64,000 nucleotides of DNA from Strigamia acuminata (GCA_949358305.1 OX442315.1:29662427-29726426), one strand, 5' to 3'; positions 1 through 13,508 are shown, counted from the first letter of the stretch. Notes: generated by a model not told the origin, from the sequence alone. Numbers and translations are program-made.

Positions 1-23
1 TTTACTTCTGCTTCTAGTAAGAA

Positions 24-981
24 ATGAAAAAACAACAACGTCCACGAAACGCTGAAGCTGCAGTATTAACATCAAGTAAACAGTTGTTTTACTCAACTTA
101 CAATTGGCTGCATGATACACTCCTTTTAGCATTAGCGGAAAAATGGCGCCCGAATAGGGAAATAAGGTTTGGGGATTACAATCCAAAGACCCACTTAACA
201 GACAGTTCTGATAGTGATGACAACTCTCCGCCAAAAGAACAGCATTTTAAACCGCTCCGCAGTAAACGAAGAATGAAGTGACTTTTAAATAAATTTTTTT
301 TTTTAAAATGAGAACATTATTTAGGCATTTTTATGCATCTATTGTTTTAGCAGAAAACGAATTCCGAGTATGATACCTAGCCATTTTATCAACCTAAATT
401 ATGTTCCCGCAATGCCACCGAAACTGCGCAAAAATTGCACGCCTAATCGAAGTATAAAAGCTCTTCAATACGCCGTACCAATTCGACCTACCTATGTACA
501 TACAAAGGCATTACTTATTCTTTAATATTTGTTAGAAGCTTCATTTTTTTGTTGGAATATTTTAGGTTGAACACATTTCTGACAGTTCGTCAGACGGTGA
601 ATCTGAATCCAGACCCGCGAGATTCGTTTACACATCTGTTCGTGTTCAACAACCAAAGATATTACGACCAAGGAGTGCTCCTACATCTGTAACCCAAACG
701 GCTATTGGTCCGCGGAAAAAGTCGTCTGAAACTAGTAATCAAGTTGGAATGTTTCTATTTGACAAAAATTGAATGGTACTAATACCTCAATGGTTGCAGA
801 AAGCAGTGAAAAGTCCGCAGGGTTTGTTGTTGCAATTCCGAAGGTATGCTTCAATTCAACTTTGACTAGTATTTTATTTTGATTATTACTTTTATATTAA
901 ATTTTGCAGTTAACTCGTAAGGCGTCAACACTTGATACGAGATTTGTACGCCAAAGAAAAATAGATTCTTCCGTTGTATAA
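24..981 (+). CDS. Unrecognised Ser/Asp-rich protein, paralogue 1 (five exons)
   Basis: I do not recognise this family. A phase-consistent model is 24-277, 354-495, 566-734, 800-843 and 910-981, giving about 226 residues. It is hydrophilic, with two acidic serine clusters (DSSDSDDNSPP near residue 60; DSSSDGESES near residue 140) and a basic LRPRSAP motif after the second cluster. All these blocks recur in the next gene with the same exon order, which is the main evidence that both are real. The second exon has a NAGNAG-like acceptor (351-353) that would add or drop one residue. Exon 1 also contains an optional 54 bp in-frame segment with GT/AG ends (starting near 80) that the paralogue lacks, so the real protein may be about 18 residues shorter. 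The start is close to the window edge and upstream exons cannot be excluded. No signal peptide or membrane segment is visible. Confidence 0.6.
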
Positions 982-1154
982 GTCGCAACTTGGTCGAGTC
1001 GTTCTTTGGGCAGATGCACCAACTTTTAACTGCAATTTTGCTAGACCTGGATTCCTAAAATAGTTCCTTCACATAGCATAATACCGCCGTGTTAATAAAG
1101 GGTAGGGAATTTACACTACGATTTGGGTACAACTGAATTGGGAATTGTAATTTC

Positions 1155-1160
1155 AATAAA
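1155..1160 (+). promoter_or_regulatory. Likely polyadenylation signal of paralogue 1
   Basis: A canonical AATAAA lies about 175 bp after the stop codon of the first paralogue, in the 405 bp gap before paralogue 2. The gap otherwise shows nothing but AT-rich sequence and presumably the promoter of paralogue 2. Confidence 0.4.
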
Positions 1161-1386
1161 TAAAAAACAAAAAGATTTTATTGTATTTTATTTTCAAATT
1201 TAATCAACTCGAGAAACTTAAAATTTAGTTGATTTTCAGACTAAGCGTAATAATAACGTAATCAAGAAGTGCAGTGCATTATTATAGTCAATTGTTTTCA
1301 TGATGTGAAACTGGTAGAATAGTCTTATAGAACTCTGATAGATTTAAACCTATTGCATGCTGATCATTACAAGCTATGCTGCAGTA

Positions 1387-2625
1387 ATGAGGAGACAACG
1401 AAGCAAATCAAATAGAAGAAAAGGATCAACAGGTACCGTAACTAACTAAGCACAATGACATTATTCCTCAAACTATAAAATTAATAATGGAATTGCAGTT
1501 GCATCGGGCAATCTATGGACCAGAAAAACCGAAATATGGTTTGGAGACCACAGATTTCCCAACCTGTTAGACAGTTCTGATACTGATGACAATACTCCTC
1601 CAACAGAGCCAAAATGTATTAACCGTGATCAAAAAATGAAGTAATTTTCAAATAGTGATATCTCCATCTGTTAGTTATACCCGTACTTTTTTTATTTAGC
1701 AAAAAAATGCCAACTATGATACCTAGCAATCAAATTACCTTAAATCATGTTCCTGTAATACCACCGCATCTGCGCAGAATGTCTCCACGCAGAACCTCGA
1801 TTTTTAAAACTGTTCGCTGCACAGCATCATCTCCAGTAGGCTTTAAACTATTCAGTTTCGATGATTAAAAATTCTAAACAAATTAAAAATAGTAAAATTA
1901 AAATGAATGTATTGGAATTTGGAATTTTAGACGGAGTCCCTTTCTGAAAGTTCTTCGGACGATGAATCAGAACTGAGTGGGAACTTCGTACACTCTTATG
2001 TTTTTCGTCAACCACAAATGCTTTTACGACCAAGCAGTGCTCCTAACCCCCTTAGTACAACAACCATGTTCTCTGTAGTTACAGCGCCTCCTGGCATTAC
2101 TAGAACTAGAAATGCTTCACCTATTGAAGGCACTGAACAACGTCAAACAGCTAGAATGGTTTACCACTCACTTAGTTTCTCAAACATTTCATCACTATAT
2201 GATCTCCCAGACAGAAAAGAAAGCTTCTACGGTTCGGAGCAAGTTCGATCTGCAACGCCAAAGGTATGTTTGAACTGCGCAAATATAACTAGGCTTTGAG
2301 GTCCGAGCGGTTTAGTTTTCTCCACAATTACTAAGTAGCAGATTTGTTCAAATATAACAAGGCATTTCTGATGATTTATAAATAAATCAACGAAAATTTG
2401 TATACGTTTTGCAATTATAGATTTCAATGTTAAAGTCCCTAATAATTTCGTCCGATTTCACAGTTCAGTGTAGCATCTCTTAAGGATGCGAAATCGTTAT
2501 TAAGACTGAACTACTCGCAAGAGAATCACGCCTTATTCAGATTTAAACCGGAAGCAAATAAATCAACTGAAGCCGACATTGGAGTGGCTGAATCAGCAAC
2601 TCACTCACCCAGCAACATTTCATGA
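1387..2625 (+). CDS. Unrecognised Ser/Asp-rich protein, paralogue 2 (five exons)
   Basis: Model: 1387-1432, 1499-1640, 1700-1835, 1931-2263 and 2464-2625, phases consistent throughout, about 272 residues. It is a tandem paralogue of the preceding gene: shared blocks include FGD followed by LLDSSDTDDNTPP, MIPSNQITLNHVP, a second acidic cluster SESSSDDESE and LRPSSAP. This copy has a longer fourth exon (a Ser/Thr/Arg-rich stretch of about 70 residues) and a C-terminal exon with little similarity to paralogue 1. No known domain, signal peptide or membrane helix is seen; it looks intrinsically disordered. An AATAAA follows at 2702. Function is unknown; acidic serine clusters are typical casein kinase 2 targets, but that is only an inference. 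Confidence 0.65.
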
Positions 2626-2797
2626 ACTTAAAGTGAGACGATTTATCTATTTTCATGGCAGTATCAAAAGATAGATGTACAAATTGAGTTTTGATTTTCA
2701 TAATAAAATATTTTATATTACAATAGCAAGTGTGCAAATATGTGGAAGCAATTGTAACGATTTATTATTAAGTATGTAGCATTTGGCATTTGCTTTA

Positions 2798-5700
2798 TCA
2801 AATATTTTTATTTAACCACATTCCGATAGGTTCTAAATTTGTTTTCAGCCATTGCATATTGGCTTCAACTCTCTCCACTGCTAATGTGTAAGACCTTGCA
2901 GCCACCCCTGGTTTTTCATCTTGAGTGATGAAAGATTTTAACTTGAATATGAAAAGAACAAAAATTAATTTCAAGAATGTTTTAATCCAAATTTCTTACT
3001 GTTTTTAAGTCCTCGGGTGTGTTCATTGTAAACGTGAATGATTTGACAATTGAATCAATTGTCATGCTAACGCCGTTACTGTATTTTGTCATGGAAAAAA
3101 GTGAGAAATCTTTCTTTAAATAAAATATAAAATACTTACAATTTTTTCAAAGTCGCCCAATTATGTTTTAACAATGGTAAGAGTACGTATTGACTCAAAG
3201 AATTGTACTGCCCAATATTATAGATGAGTGCTCTTGCCATATGACTAGTGATGCCATATTTACCATTAAGACAGCGATTTAAAAGCCTGGAAAGAATTCA
3301 TGACGAATGAATAGAAATAGAAATTAAAGCATAATACAAATATCTGAACCTTGTAAGAAGCCATGGATCTCTGGTACACCCTAAACCTTTCAGAATTGCT
3401 TCCTTCTGCGGCGTCTGATTTGAAGTCAAAAACTGCTGCCACGCAAATTCCCACTGATGAATAAGTCCATGACGAACTGTAGCACAAACAGTAGCTTCTA
3501 TAATATTGCCAGCAATTCTGAGAACACGAAATATGGTAAATTTAAAATCGTTTAAAATCGAAATCTGTAGCCTACACTAAACTAATTACACTTACGCAGC
3601 AGTTCCGTTACTTTCCATCCACAAATGGAAAACTTTACTTGCATTATCAATGCAATCTTTTTCTTCATAATAGCACGCTTGTTTTATTACATCGGTTCTC
3701 AGGAGCCTAAAAATTTACATGTTAAAGATCTGTGGGATATTTTAAGGATTGCACACACTTTCTTGAATGAGAATCTTCATTGTATTCAAAAAAAGTAAGT
3801 TTTGTGTAGACATTCTTGAGTAGGTCCCGCATGTAATTCTAATTGAAGCATTTCATACGTGTGTTAAGTTTGTATTCTCCCACTGTATAATTACTTACTT
3901 TCCATTTGGCGTGTAAATGAGTGTATCTGAGCATTGAATCTATGTAATCAGTTGCTACAAATACTAAATGCCAAGGCAAATACTCAGTTTCCTTTTTTAA
4001 ATACTTGGTTGCAGACAGAGCCAAATGATAGTTCTGATATCCAGCGCGTGCTAAATTTAAGATGTCATCTAGAAGTTGAGCTCTATTGACTAGATGAATT
4101 TGCTGTTTTCAAAATATGGAAAATAAGGTATGAGTTTTGCCAGTTTGGGGCTGAAGAGTTTATTTACTTTATAATCATATTTAAGTTGCTGAATTAGTAA
4201 ATTCCAATTGTATGTGTCATAATTGACTCGGTAAAATCCCGTTCGTTGCACATTAACTACAATCCAAACTTCCGCAGATGGCATACCATCGATCTGGTTT
4301 ATTATTAGACCAGCTAAATATTAAATAGTTAGTGCACAATTAACTGAGTAATTGGGTGTATAGGGCTTACTGTCTTTCGGTTTGAGCCATTTCCGAGCAA
4401 AAGAGTCGTTGAAATTTAGTGCATTGCCTGTGGTGAATGTAATGGGAATGTGCCATTGCGTTCTGAACAAGAAACGTACGAATTAAATACTTTTTTTGCA
4501 CTGAAAACTCGATATTGCTCATCAGTTACCCATCATTCTGCATTTCCTTATTCAACGAAAATCGCGTTTGTGTCAGATTAGCTGTTTGTAAATTATAATT
4601 TCTTGTTACTGTGACCACAGGATAACCATTTTGCAGCGTCCACGAGTCCATTACTACTTTGATGTCGGTGTCATTCAAGTCTGAACAATTTTTTGCAGCA
4701 ATGTTAAGATGATTCCATAAATCATCCGCTGTTGCGGTGCTGTATTGCATAGTTTGAAGATAGGACTGCAATAATAGAAATACTCAAAATATGTATAATT
4801 TGCGTGTGTATGGTGATTTAACCTGGATTCCTGCTTGAAATATTTCTCTGCTTAAAACGTGATCCATCATCCGTATTAAAGATGCGCCCTAATAAAGATA
4901 CAAGATGAGGCAATGTGTACTGACAAGTTTTAAATATATAAAACACGTGTGTAGTATATTACTTTGGAATAAGATATTTCATCATATTGACTAGCTATTT
5001 TGTCAATATCATCCACTGACGATGATAATGATACAGGATGGGTTCCATTCCACGAATCCATCTCCATTGCTCGACGCAACGTTACGGTCGAAAATTGGTC
5101 CATCTAAAATAATACATTACTATAATGTTTTTATTTAAATCGAATCATAAGAAAAATAAATGATTAATTTATTTGTTTGTTCACTATTTTCCACTTTGGT
5201 TCAACTGCTTCCACGCCCAAATACATCATGTAATTTGCAAAACCTTCTTTCAGCCATAAATCATTCCACCACTTCATTGTGACTAAATTTCCAAACCACT
5301 GTATAAGTATAAGTATTAATGTTAAGTAATTAAGTTTATGGTATTTTTTTTTTAATTTTTTGAGTTATTTAAACCTGATGAGAAATTTCGTGAGAAATAA
5401 TTAAAGCTAAATATTGTTGATCTCTGATTGGTGAACGAATAGAATCGTACAAAATTGAATTGTCCTGTAGAGTTATAAGTCCCCAATTTTCCATTCCTGA
5501 AAGCTGGAAATCTGGAATTTGAACTAGATCTGAAAATAATTATCCAACATATTTAATTGAATTGAAAAAAAAATTAATAAATTGTCAACTAACCAAGTTT
5601 TGGTGGCGAGTAAGAGAAATTAAAGAATTCTTCGAAGTAATTAAGTAGAGGAGGAGCAATTTTTAATGAATATTTCGATTGTGAAAGTAAATCAGGTTGT

Positions 5701-7451
5701 GCCCAAACGCGTATCTACGAGTAAATAGCTGAACACATACCGTAACTTTTAGACGAAAAATTTGTACGTACAATTGCACTGCTGCTGGAGCTGTCTTCCA
5801 TGTTCTCATAATCGCAGATTACTATACCAAGCAAATAAGTTGACATTTTTAGTGAAGTTTCATAGGAATCAGCCATCCAATCTGCACCCCTGTATTGAAT
5901 ATCAATTAAAATTTACAAAAAAAAAGTGAAATCTTTTAATTTTATGCTCTTGAACCTTTCAATAGATGAAATTCTTCTTGTGTTTGACAGTGACGTCATA
6001 TTATTTAAACGTACAACGGTCAAACTAAATGTAGCTTTTTTAGCGGGTTCATCAAAACATGGAAATAATCTTCTGGCATACGTAGCTTCAAGTTGAGTGA
6101 ATAAAATATACCTATAATTAAATTCAGCAAAAGTTTTTAAAAATAAAAAGCAAAACAGTATAATTTAAAAAGTATTTCATGTGTATAATCGAGCAGTGCT
6201 CGTTGTGCTGCCCCTGAGCATTGCTGCAACACAATTGACTACAAATACTTGAGTTACAATTTAGAGCACTGGTTTCTTTCTTCCCCCCCGGAGATTTGCT
6301 TCAAGATAAAAGAAATTTCTTTGCTAATTGCTAACAAAAGTGGTCGTTACATCTATGTGCCAGTTTTGGCTAATTTATATAATTTATATAATTGTAATTG
6401 TATATAAAAATAGTGTAAACTCAAACCTTTCTGTTCCATTTGAGTCTTTATACATTGCTTTGTAAAGTCCCTGAAAGTCAGATGACAATTGTCCTGAGAA
6501 TCGCATCTTAAGCTCGTAATCAATGCCGGCGTTAAGTCCTTGGTCCAATTCTAGTATAAGTTGCTGACTTTCATCGTCGTGACTCAGTCTTTTGATGTTT
6601 GGCACTGCCAAGTGTTCATTACTATTCATGGGTAGCCGCAATTGAGTCTCCTGTATCTTTAAATGCATGCTGTGTAATGTGATGTTTGATGCTGGAGCTT
6701 CAGCGTGTAGAATGATTGATACCTATATTCCAAAAAATTAAATATTTCATGACAACTTCAACTGGATTAATACATAATGACACGGTCACACTTGATTTCC
6801 TTTAAAAACATGGTTAACTGGATTAATGTATAATTTTTTGGCTTAAGCGAATATATCAATAAATTAATACAAGCTGCACACCTTGAACGCGTAAAACAAA
6901 TAAGGAATTAAAATCTGCGCTTCCTTAAAACTCTTTTGAGTTGATTTTAGGTTTACTATGTTTATTATGATACACACCACATGTTCCCGACCCATTTCTT
7001 ACATATCCTGTATTTTACTTTTTACGGGCGTGGTCAACAGTCAACACTGTTCAATGACATAGTAAATTGGGTCACCACAACCAAGGACCACACAGTCCCT
7101 ACAGCCATAACTGACCAACGCTTTCCATAATATCAGGTTAAAGCAAATTAAGAGAGAATGAACATTTAATTTTTAAATTAACAAAAAAATGATTACCTTA
7201 ACAAATAATAAAATAAATTAAATGAATAAAAAGTATTTTGATATTACCATGCCCCGAAATGTATCATTATTAGGAAAAGGTTGAATTTCCAGATCATAAT
7301 GAATTGGTTGAATAAATGACGGAAGACGAGCTTTGCTGACACTTCTTTCTGTCCGGAAATTATTGGTGTTAGTTAACCGTGGACAAGCTGGGTACATCCA
7401 AACACAAACGAAGGCCAAATGCAGTAGAACAGTGATGTGTATTGATGCCAT
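2798..7451 (-). CDS. M1-family aminopeptidase (aminopeptidase N-like), many exons
   Basis: Secreted or membrane-tethered zinc metallopeptidase that removes N-terminal residues from peptides. The start (7451) is followed by a hydrophobic stretch ([16 protein letters not shown]) that could be a signal peptide or signal-anchor. Blocks then follow in family order: N-terminal beta domain (exons near 7.3, 6.5 and 6.0 kb, with [14 protein letters not shown]), the exopeptidase motif SGMENWG near 5.49 kb, the zinc site HEISH-(18 residues)-E near 5.38-5.25 kb with [20 protein letters not shown], the ISYSKGAS segment carrying the catalytic Tyr near 4.98 kb, [12 protein letters not shown] near 4.2 kb, and the ERAP1_C-like helical C-terminus ending MWLNKNI at 2798. 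At least a dozen introns, mostly under 150 bp. Odd: the usual GAMEN reads SGMEN. ANPEP, LVRN and ENPEP-type relatives cannot be separated by eye, so no symbol is given. Confidence 0.9.
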
Positions 7452-7761
7452 GATCGAGCGAAAGAGTTGTGAGATAAAGTCATGAACCTAGGTCAGTGCG
7501 AATAAGGACAACCAATCAGCAACAAGTTGTTTAAATTTATAATAAAACAGGTTTTGATTGTGATAGAATTTAAAGAGAAAATTTGAAACAACTCGATTGG
7601 TCATTGCCAAGGTTGTTTATAAGAAAATTAATAATTTTTACGATTCTAAATTACCTTTCTAATTATCTTTTTTAATGACGTCGAAAGAATTACACATCAA
7701 AAGCAAAAAAAAAGTAAAATTTAAATTTACAATATGAAAATATATATTTGTGTGGTAAATA
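7452..7761. other. Short intergenic gap, 310 bp
   Basis: Lies between the aminopeptidase start and the HEXIM stop, both on the minus strand. It must hold the HEXIM 3' UTR and the aminopeptidase promoter. No distinct element was recognised. Confidence 0.5.
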
Positions 7762-8514
7762 TTACACTTTCTTACTCAACTTCAAGTTCTCTTTCTTCAA
7801 CAAGTGATTTGCCTTAGTCAATTTTTTAATCTCCGCATCGAAAACTTTGATTTTCTCCGAGTTCTCCGCCTGCGAATTCGACGCGGGTTGCGACTCCGAC
7901 TCGGTATCGTTCGTTTTCGAAGCCGTAACACTTTTTAATTTCTGTTCAAATTTATCAACACGATCCTCCAGTTGAATATACTCTTGAATGAGTTCCGATT
8001 TACTCATCGAATTCAACCTTTCAGCATTAATTCGTTCGTAAACTTCAGAAAACTCTTTCTGCAGGAACTCTTCTTCATCTTCGGGCGAACTATAAAACTC
8101 GTCCGATGATTCCAAACTGGTGCTCTCTCGATGATGTCGATGCCCCGTTGCGATCATCTCCAAATCAGGTTCCCGCACGTTTTGATCTTCCATCAGAAAT
8201 TGCGTCGTGTTGTAGGGCGCAACGGGTTGACCGTGGGCGAAGCGTCGTTCGCGTTTTTTCGCTGCACGTCTCGCCGTTCGATCGTCCAATTCATCCTTCT
8301 CCTTCCATGACAGCTTGTAATATGGCCGCCATTTGTGTTTTCGACCTTTCCCTCGGTTGTGCTTTTTTGTTTTTTGTCTGTCCTCTTGTAAACAACTCTC
8401 ACTTTCATTACTAACGTTCAAGTCACTCGTATTAGCTGTTACCGCTTCACCAGTTTCCTGTAACTCTTCCGCTTCCTCCTTTTTCTCTTCTTTTGGCTCC
8501 GTTATTTCGTCCAT
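7762..8514 (-). CDS. HEXIM1: HEXIM family P-TEFb inhibitor
   Basis: Nuclear protein that, bound to 7SK RNA, inhibits the CDK9/cyclin T kinase P-TEFb and so restrains transcription elongation. Single coding exon; with the ATG at 8514 it gives 250 residues (human HEXIM1 is 359). Order: acidic N-terminus; basic RNA-binding stretch at residues 48-62 (KTKKHNRGKGRKHK) followed by WRPYYKLSW; the diagnostic inhibitory motif PYNT at 100-103 within APYNTTQFLMEDQ; an acidic stretch (about 136-150) that in HEXIM1 contacts the basic region; and a leucine-spaced coiled coil from about 150 to the end (cyclin T-binding domain), split by a Ser/Asn-rich linker at about 197-222. The frame stays open upstream to about 8808, but the conserved protein needs only the ATG at 8514, and a TTTTCAG acceptor-like site near 8550 suggests a 5' UTR intron. 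HEXIM1 versus HEXIM2 is not meaningful outside vertebrates. Confidence 0.93.
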   Translation of the reverse strand: MDEITEPKEEKKEEAEELQETGEAVTANTSDLNVSNESESCLQEDRQKTKKHNRGKGRKHKWRPYYKLSWKEKDELDDRTARRAAKKRERRFAHGQPVAPYNTTQFLMEDQNVREPDLEMIATGHRHHRESTSLESSDEFYSSPEDEEEFLQKEFSEVYERINAERLNSMSKSELIQEYIQLEDRVDKFEQKLKSVTASKTNDTESESQPASNSQAENSEKIKVFDAEIKKLTKANHLLKKENLKLSKKV

Positions 8515-8883
8515 TATCTCAACTGTTTGGCGAAATACCTTCGAAATACCTGAAAATTCAGTGCGATTACAATTTGAATGAGTAAACACAACCAAAACGC
8601 GATGATTATGTCCAAATACACGGATTACATACCGTGTGCAGTAATATGAGTCGTAGAAACTAAACCATCGACTATCATTAGTATCGTATCGTAGTGAAGT
8701 AAGATTCGATTTTAAAATTTCATACAAATAACACAGAATATCGATGAAGACTAAGACTAGTTGTATTCGATTTTCATTTCCGATATATCTTTTGCTGCGC
8801 ATGCGCAAATCGGTTTAAAGTTGTCATTTCATTATCCACGTCCCGCATTCTGTTTCTGTATTCATCATCATCGCACATGTTAA
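8515..8883. promoter_or_regulatory. Divergent promoter region HEXIM / SUCLG2
   Basis: The start codons are 369 bp apart and point away from each other, so both promoters must lie here or in short 5' UTRs. A TGCGCATGCGCA palindrome (around 8797-8808, an NRF1-like site) sits between them. No TATA box is evident next to either start. Confidence 0.45.
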
Positions 8884-9621
8884 AATGGCCTCCATCACTT
8901 TACGTACCGGTGTTAAGTCTCTTTTCGCTCGACAGGTTATTAACGTAAGTTAATTTTCACCTGCATAAATTTATATTGAAATTATAAAAATACGACTGTG
9001 TATAGAATTTAAAATGAAATATTTGATTAAATAATTAAGAATGGCATTAAGTGAAGTAAACAGCACTTAGTGTCATCGCCAATGATTATGCAGCGTATCT
9101 GGATCGAATTAATTATTAAAATGTTGCGTGCGATCGTAACAATATGAGGTAATGCATTGAGCAATGTGTTTGTATTTATATCATCGCCCCATATCGAATT
9201 AAGAAACTGTCACCTGTGGAAAGGACAAATAACTCAACCTGCCAAAAACTTAAGTTATAAATAGTCGACTAATTTTTCATTTTATTTTTTGTCTTTTTCA
9301 GAAGCAAAAATATCAAGCGAGACATCTCAATTTATTAGAATTTCAAAGCAAGAAATTACTGGCGGATAACGACGTGAACGTGCAACGATTTGAAATCGTG
9401 GAAAAAGGAACCGAAGTGAAGCAAAAACTGTCCAATTTGAGTTAATAATATCAAAATGTGTTGAATTTTTCACGAAATTAATTTATATTGTTGTTTTTAA
9501 ATTATCAGAAGTTAAAGAATACGTCATTAAGGCTCAAATCTTGGCTGGAGGTCGAGGCAAGGGACATTTTGATAATGGTTTCAAAGGAGGTGTCCACATA
9601 ACTAAAGAGTAAGTCTAAAAA

Positions 9622-9652
<31 letters not shown>

Positions 9653-10989
9653 GGAATAATTTCAGCCCGAAGGAAATTGCTCCCATTGTGGATAAAATGG
9701 TTGGTCACAAGTTAGTAACGAAACAAACCCCGAAAGACGGGATTTTGGTGAAGAAAGTGATGGTGGCGGAATCGGTGAACATCGACCGAGAAACTTATTT
9801 TGCCATTCTAATGGACCGAGAGAGCAATGGACCAGTTATCATAGCCAGTCCCGAAGGGGGAGTTGATATAGAAGAAGTTGCTGCTAAAAATCATGATGCT
9901 ATTAAAAAAGTATGTTATTTTCTATTGATGTTCACACAATTGCTAATTCTCATTTTAATCTTAACTCAGGTACCTGTTGATATATATACGGGTGTAACGA
10001 ATGATGTGGCGCTATCATTAGCTGATTTTTTAAAATTCAAGGGCAAATTAAAAGACGATGTATGTTTTTTTAATTTTAAGATTTCTGGAAAATAATTCCT
10101 ATCCATTTACAGGCGGCAAATCAAATTAAAAACTTGTGGCGAATGTTTCTGAAAATTGATGCCACACAGGTTGAAATCAATCCATTGGCCGAGACATCCG
10201 ACAATAAAGGTGATTGATCGTTTTGCTTGTATTTATTGTTACTCATTACCTGATCACCAGTCGTTTGCATCGATGCCAAAATGAACTTCGACGATAATGC
10301 CGAGTTTAGACAGAAGGATATTTTTGCTATGGGAGATGATTCGGAAACTGATCCCAGGGAAATCGAAGCTGCCAAACATAATTTAAATTATATTGGAATG
10401 GAAGGAAATATTGCTTGTTTAGGTACATTCTTGTTTGGCATTGTGTCTCAAGTAATTGACTCTCTTTTTAATTCATTTGTTTTAAGTAAATGGAGCTGGA
10501 TTGGCCATGGCAACGATGGATATTATTAAATTACATGGTGGTGTTCCGGCTAACTTTCTCGATGTCGGTGGAAATGTGAAAGAAGATCAAGTATACCAAG
10601 CTTTTCAACTTTTAACTGCTGATCAAAGAGTATGAAAATTTAAATTAAATAAGAATTGGATTGTTTTTTTTTAATTAAATCAAATTATTTTGAAGGTGAA
10701 AGCAATTTTGGTCAACGTTTTCGGTGGTATAGTTAATTGCGCGACGATTGCAAATGGCATAATAAATGCGTGCAAAAGTATTAAGTTAGAAGTACCACTT
10801 GTTGTACGTCTAGAAGGTAAAGCAATTGTTTGGATTTTGTTTACTTTTAATAATTTTTTAAACTTAATTTTAGGTACAAATGTCGTTGAAGCAAAAAGAC
10901 TCCTCAAAGAGAGTGGTTTGAAGATCATTCCTGCTGATAATTTAGACGATGCAGCTAGAAAAGCTGTTTCCAGTTTACCGAAATATTAA
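8884..10989 (+). CDS. SUCLG2: Succinate-CoA ligase beta subunit, GDP-forming type
   Basis: Mitochondrial TCA-cycle enzyme; the beta subunit pairs with SUCLG1 to convert succinyl-CoA plus GDP and phosphate to succinate, CoA and GTP. About ten exons. Exon 1 (8884-8944) encodes a presequence-like [20 protein letters not shown]. Next come [20 protein letters not shown], the ATP-grasp block [58 protein letters not shown], the [15 protein letters not shown] segment, [18 protein letters not shown], the CoA-ligase domain with [13 protein letters not shown] and [16 protein letters not shown], and the C-terminus [14 protein letters not shown]. Residue choices follow GDP-forming SUCLG2 rather than SUCLA2. 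Introns are mostly 50-100 bp. An (AAAT)n run lies in the intron near 9620-9650. AATAAA at 11086-11091 is a good polyadenylation signal. Confidence 0.95.
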
Positions 10990-11530
10990 ACGATTTGGAA
11001 TTGTTATTTGTATACAAACATAATCATACAATGGGACCATTGACTGGTGCGCGATTATTGCTTCAATTCCTAAGGATAGGTTATTAATAAATTTGTTTCT
11101 TCATCCAACATCTGTATTGTGCGTGCGAAACATTTATTATAAAATTAGATTTAGATGTACAGTAATGTGCTTCTCGTATAAATAATATAATGTAATAATA
11201 TTGTTTTCCGGTGCCTTAAAACGAATTGAAAATTCGATTATGCTGAAACTGTGATTGATTCGCGTAAAAAGAACTAAATAAAAAGTTATTTAGAAAGAAT
11301 ATTACACGGTTTTATTATGTACATCACTTTTTACCCATCATTAAAAATTGCAGAGAATTTAAACTAAGTTTACCGCTTTGGAAGCTGGTCTACAATTGCA
11401 TTCGTATTACAAAAGGCACATGCGTTAAAATAAAATGTGAATCAAACTTCATGTATTGACAAATTAGCGCATAAACATAATAAATTGAACATAATGGCGT
11501 TAAAATATATCATCCTGAGGAATTTTGGAT
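10990..11530. other. Convergent 3' gap between SUCLG2 and TMEM243
   Basis: 541 bp between two stop codons facing each other. AATAAA motifs at 11086-11091 and near 11275 serve the plus strand; TTTATT near 11130 and 11305 could serve the minus strand, so the 3' UTRs may overlap. No gene is seen. Confidence 0.45.
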
Positions 11531-12108
11531 CTAAATCGCCCAGTCTGTACCAATACATCTAGAGACAAAATAAATGATTGTTATAATCTCTTCAATTGCA
11601 CTGTTATTTACTTCTTCACACATTACCAGTATTAAATGAGAGAGACCCAGAAATATGATACAAATACTGAAAAATATATTGCTGCCTTTGATTCCTGATG
11701 TGGGGTAAATGAAGGCACAAATTAATGTGATCTGAAAATATTTTTTTTATAATTAATTTCACTTACCGGCAATAATTTTATGTGATGACAATAATTCTTT
11801 TTCTTACCAATATAAAAAGAATGGAAAATCCAGCTATTGCCCAATTAATAATTAAGTCCTGTTTCATGAAAAAAAAAGAAATGAAGATGAGTTAGTGTAA
11901 GTTAATAGCTAAAGTCCAACTCTTGTCAGGTATTAATTTTTCAAGGGTAAGAACACGATAAAATTTTGTAAAACTTCCGGCTAAAGTCACCTAGTAACCT
12001 AGAATGAATGAATAACTTTACCCTCCGAGTAGGCAACCCGAATAATGGCCTGGAATCGTACATCTCTGCACTGTTTTCAATCGCGTTGTAGGTAGTTGCA
12101 GTTGCCAT
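11531..12108 (-). CDS. TMEM243: TMEM243-like small membrane protein (three exons)
   Basis: Exons 12022-12108, 11808-11858 and 11531-11731 join in phase 0 to give 112 residues (human TMEM243 is 118). The conserved N-terminal motif SRPLFG is followed by DLIINWAIAG and ILFILITLICAFIYP, then NIFFSICIIF, matching the TMEM243 pattern RPLFG / D-IIN / LV-LISAF-FP / NIFF. Hydrophobic segments: about residues 34-52 and 64-82, with a weaker one near the end; vertebrate TMEM243 has four predicted helices. The second half diverges after the NIFF block. Function of the family is poorly known (a membrane protein reported near the drug-resistance gene ABCB1 in mammals). Start ATG at 12108 chosen because RPLFG begins 18 codons later; no other ATG fits upstream in frame. 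Confidence 0.82.

Positions 12109-13508
<1,400 letters not shown>

Noticed and set aside
735-799. Apparent stop/frameshift in paralogue 1 after LDK-N (near 773)
   Set aside because: A 65 bp GT-AG intron (735-799) restores the frame and matches the position of divergence from paralogue 2, so the gene is probably intact.
8106-8414. 102-codon plus-strand frame opposite HEXIM
   Set aside because: Shadow of the GC-richer HEXIM coding strand.
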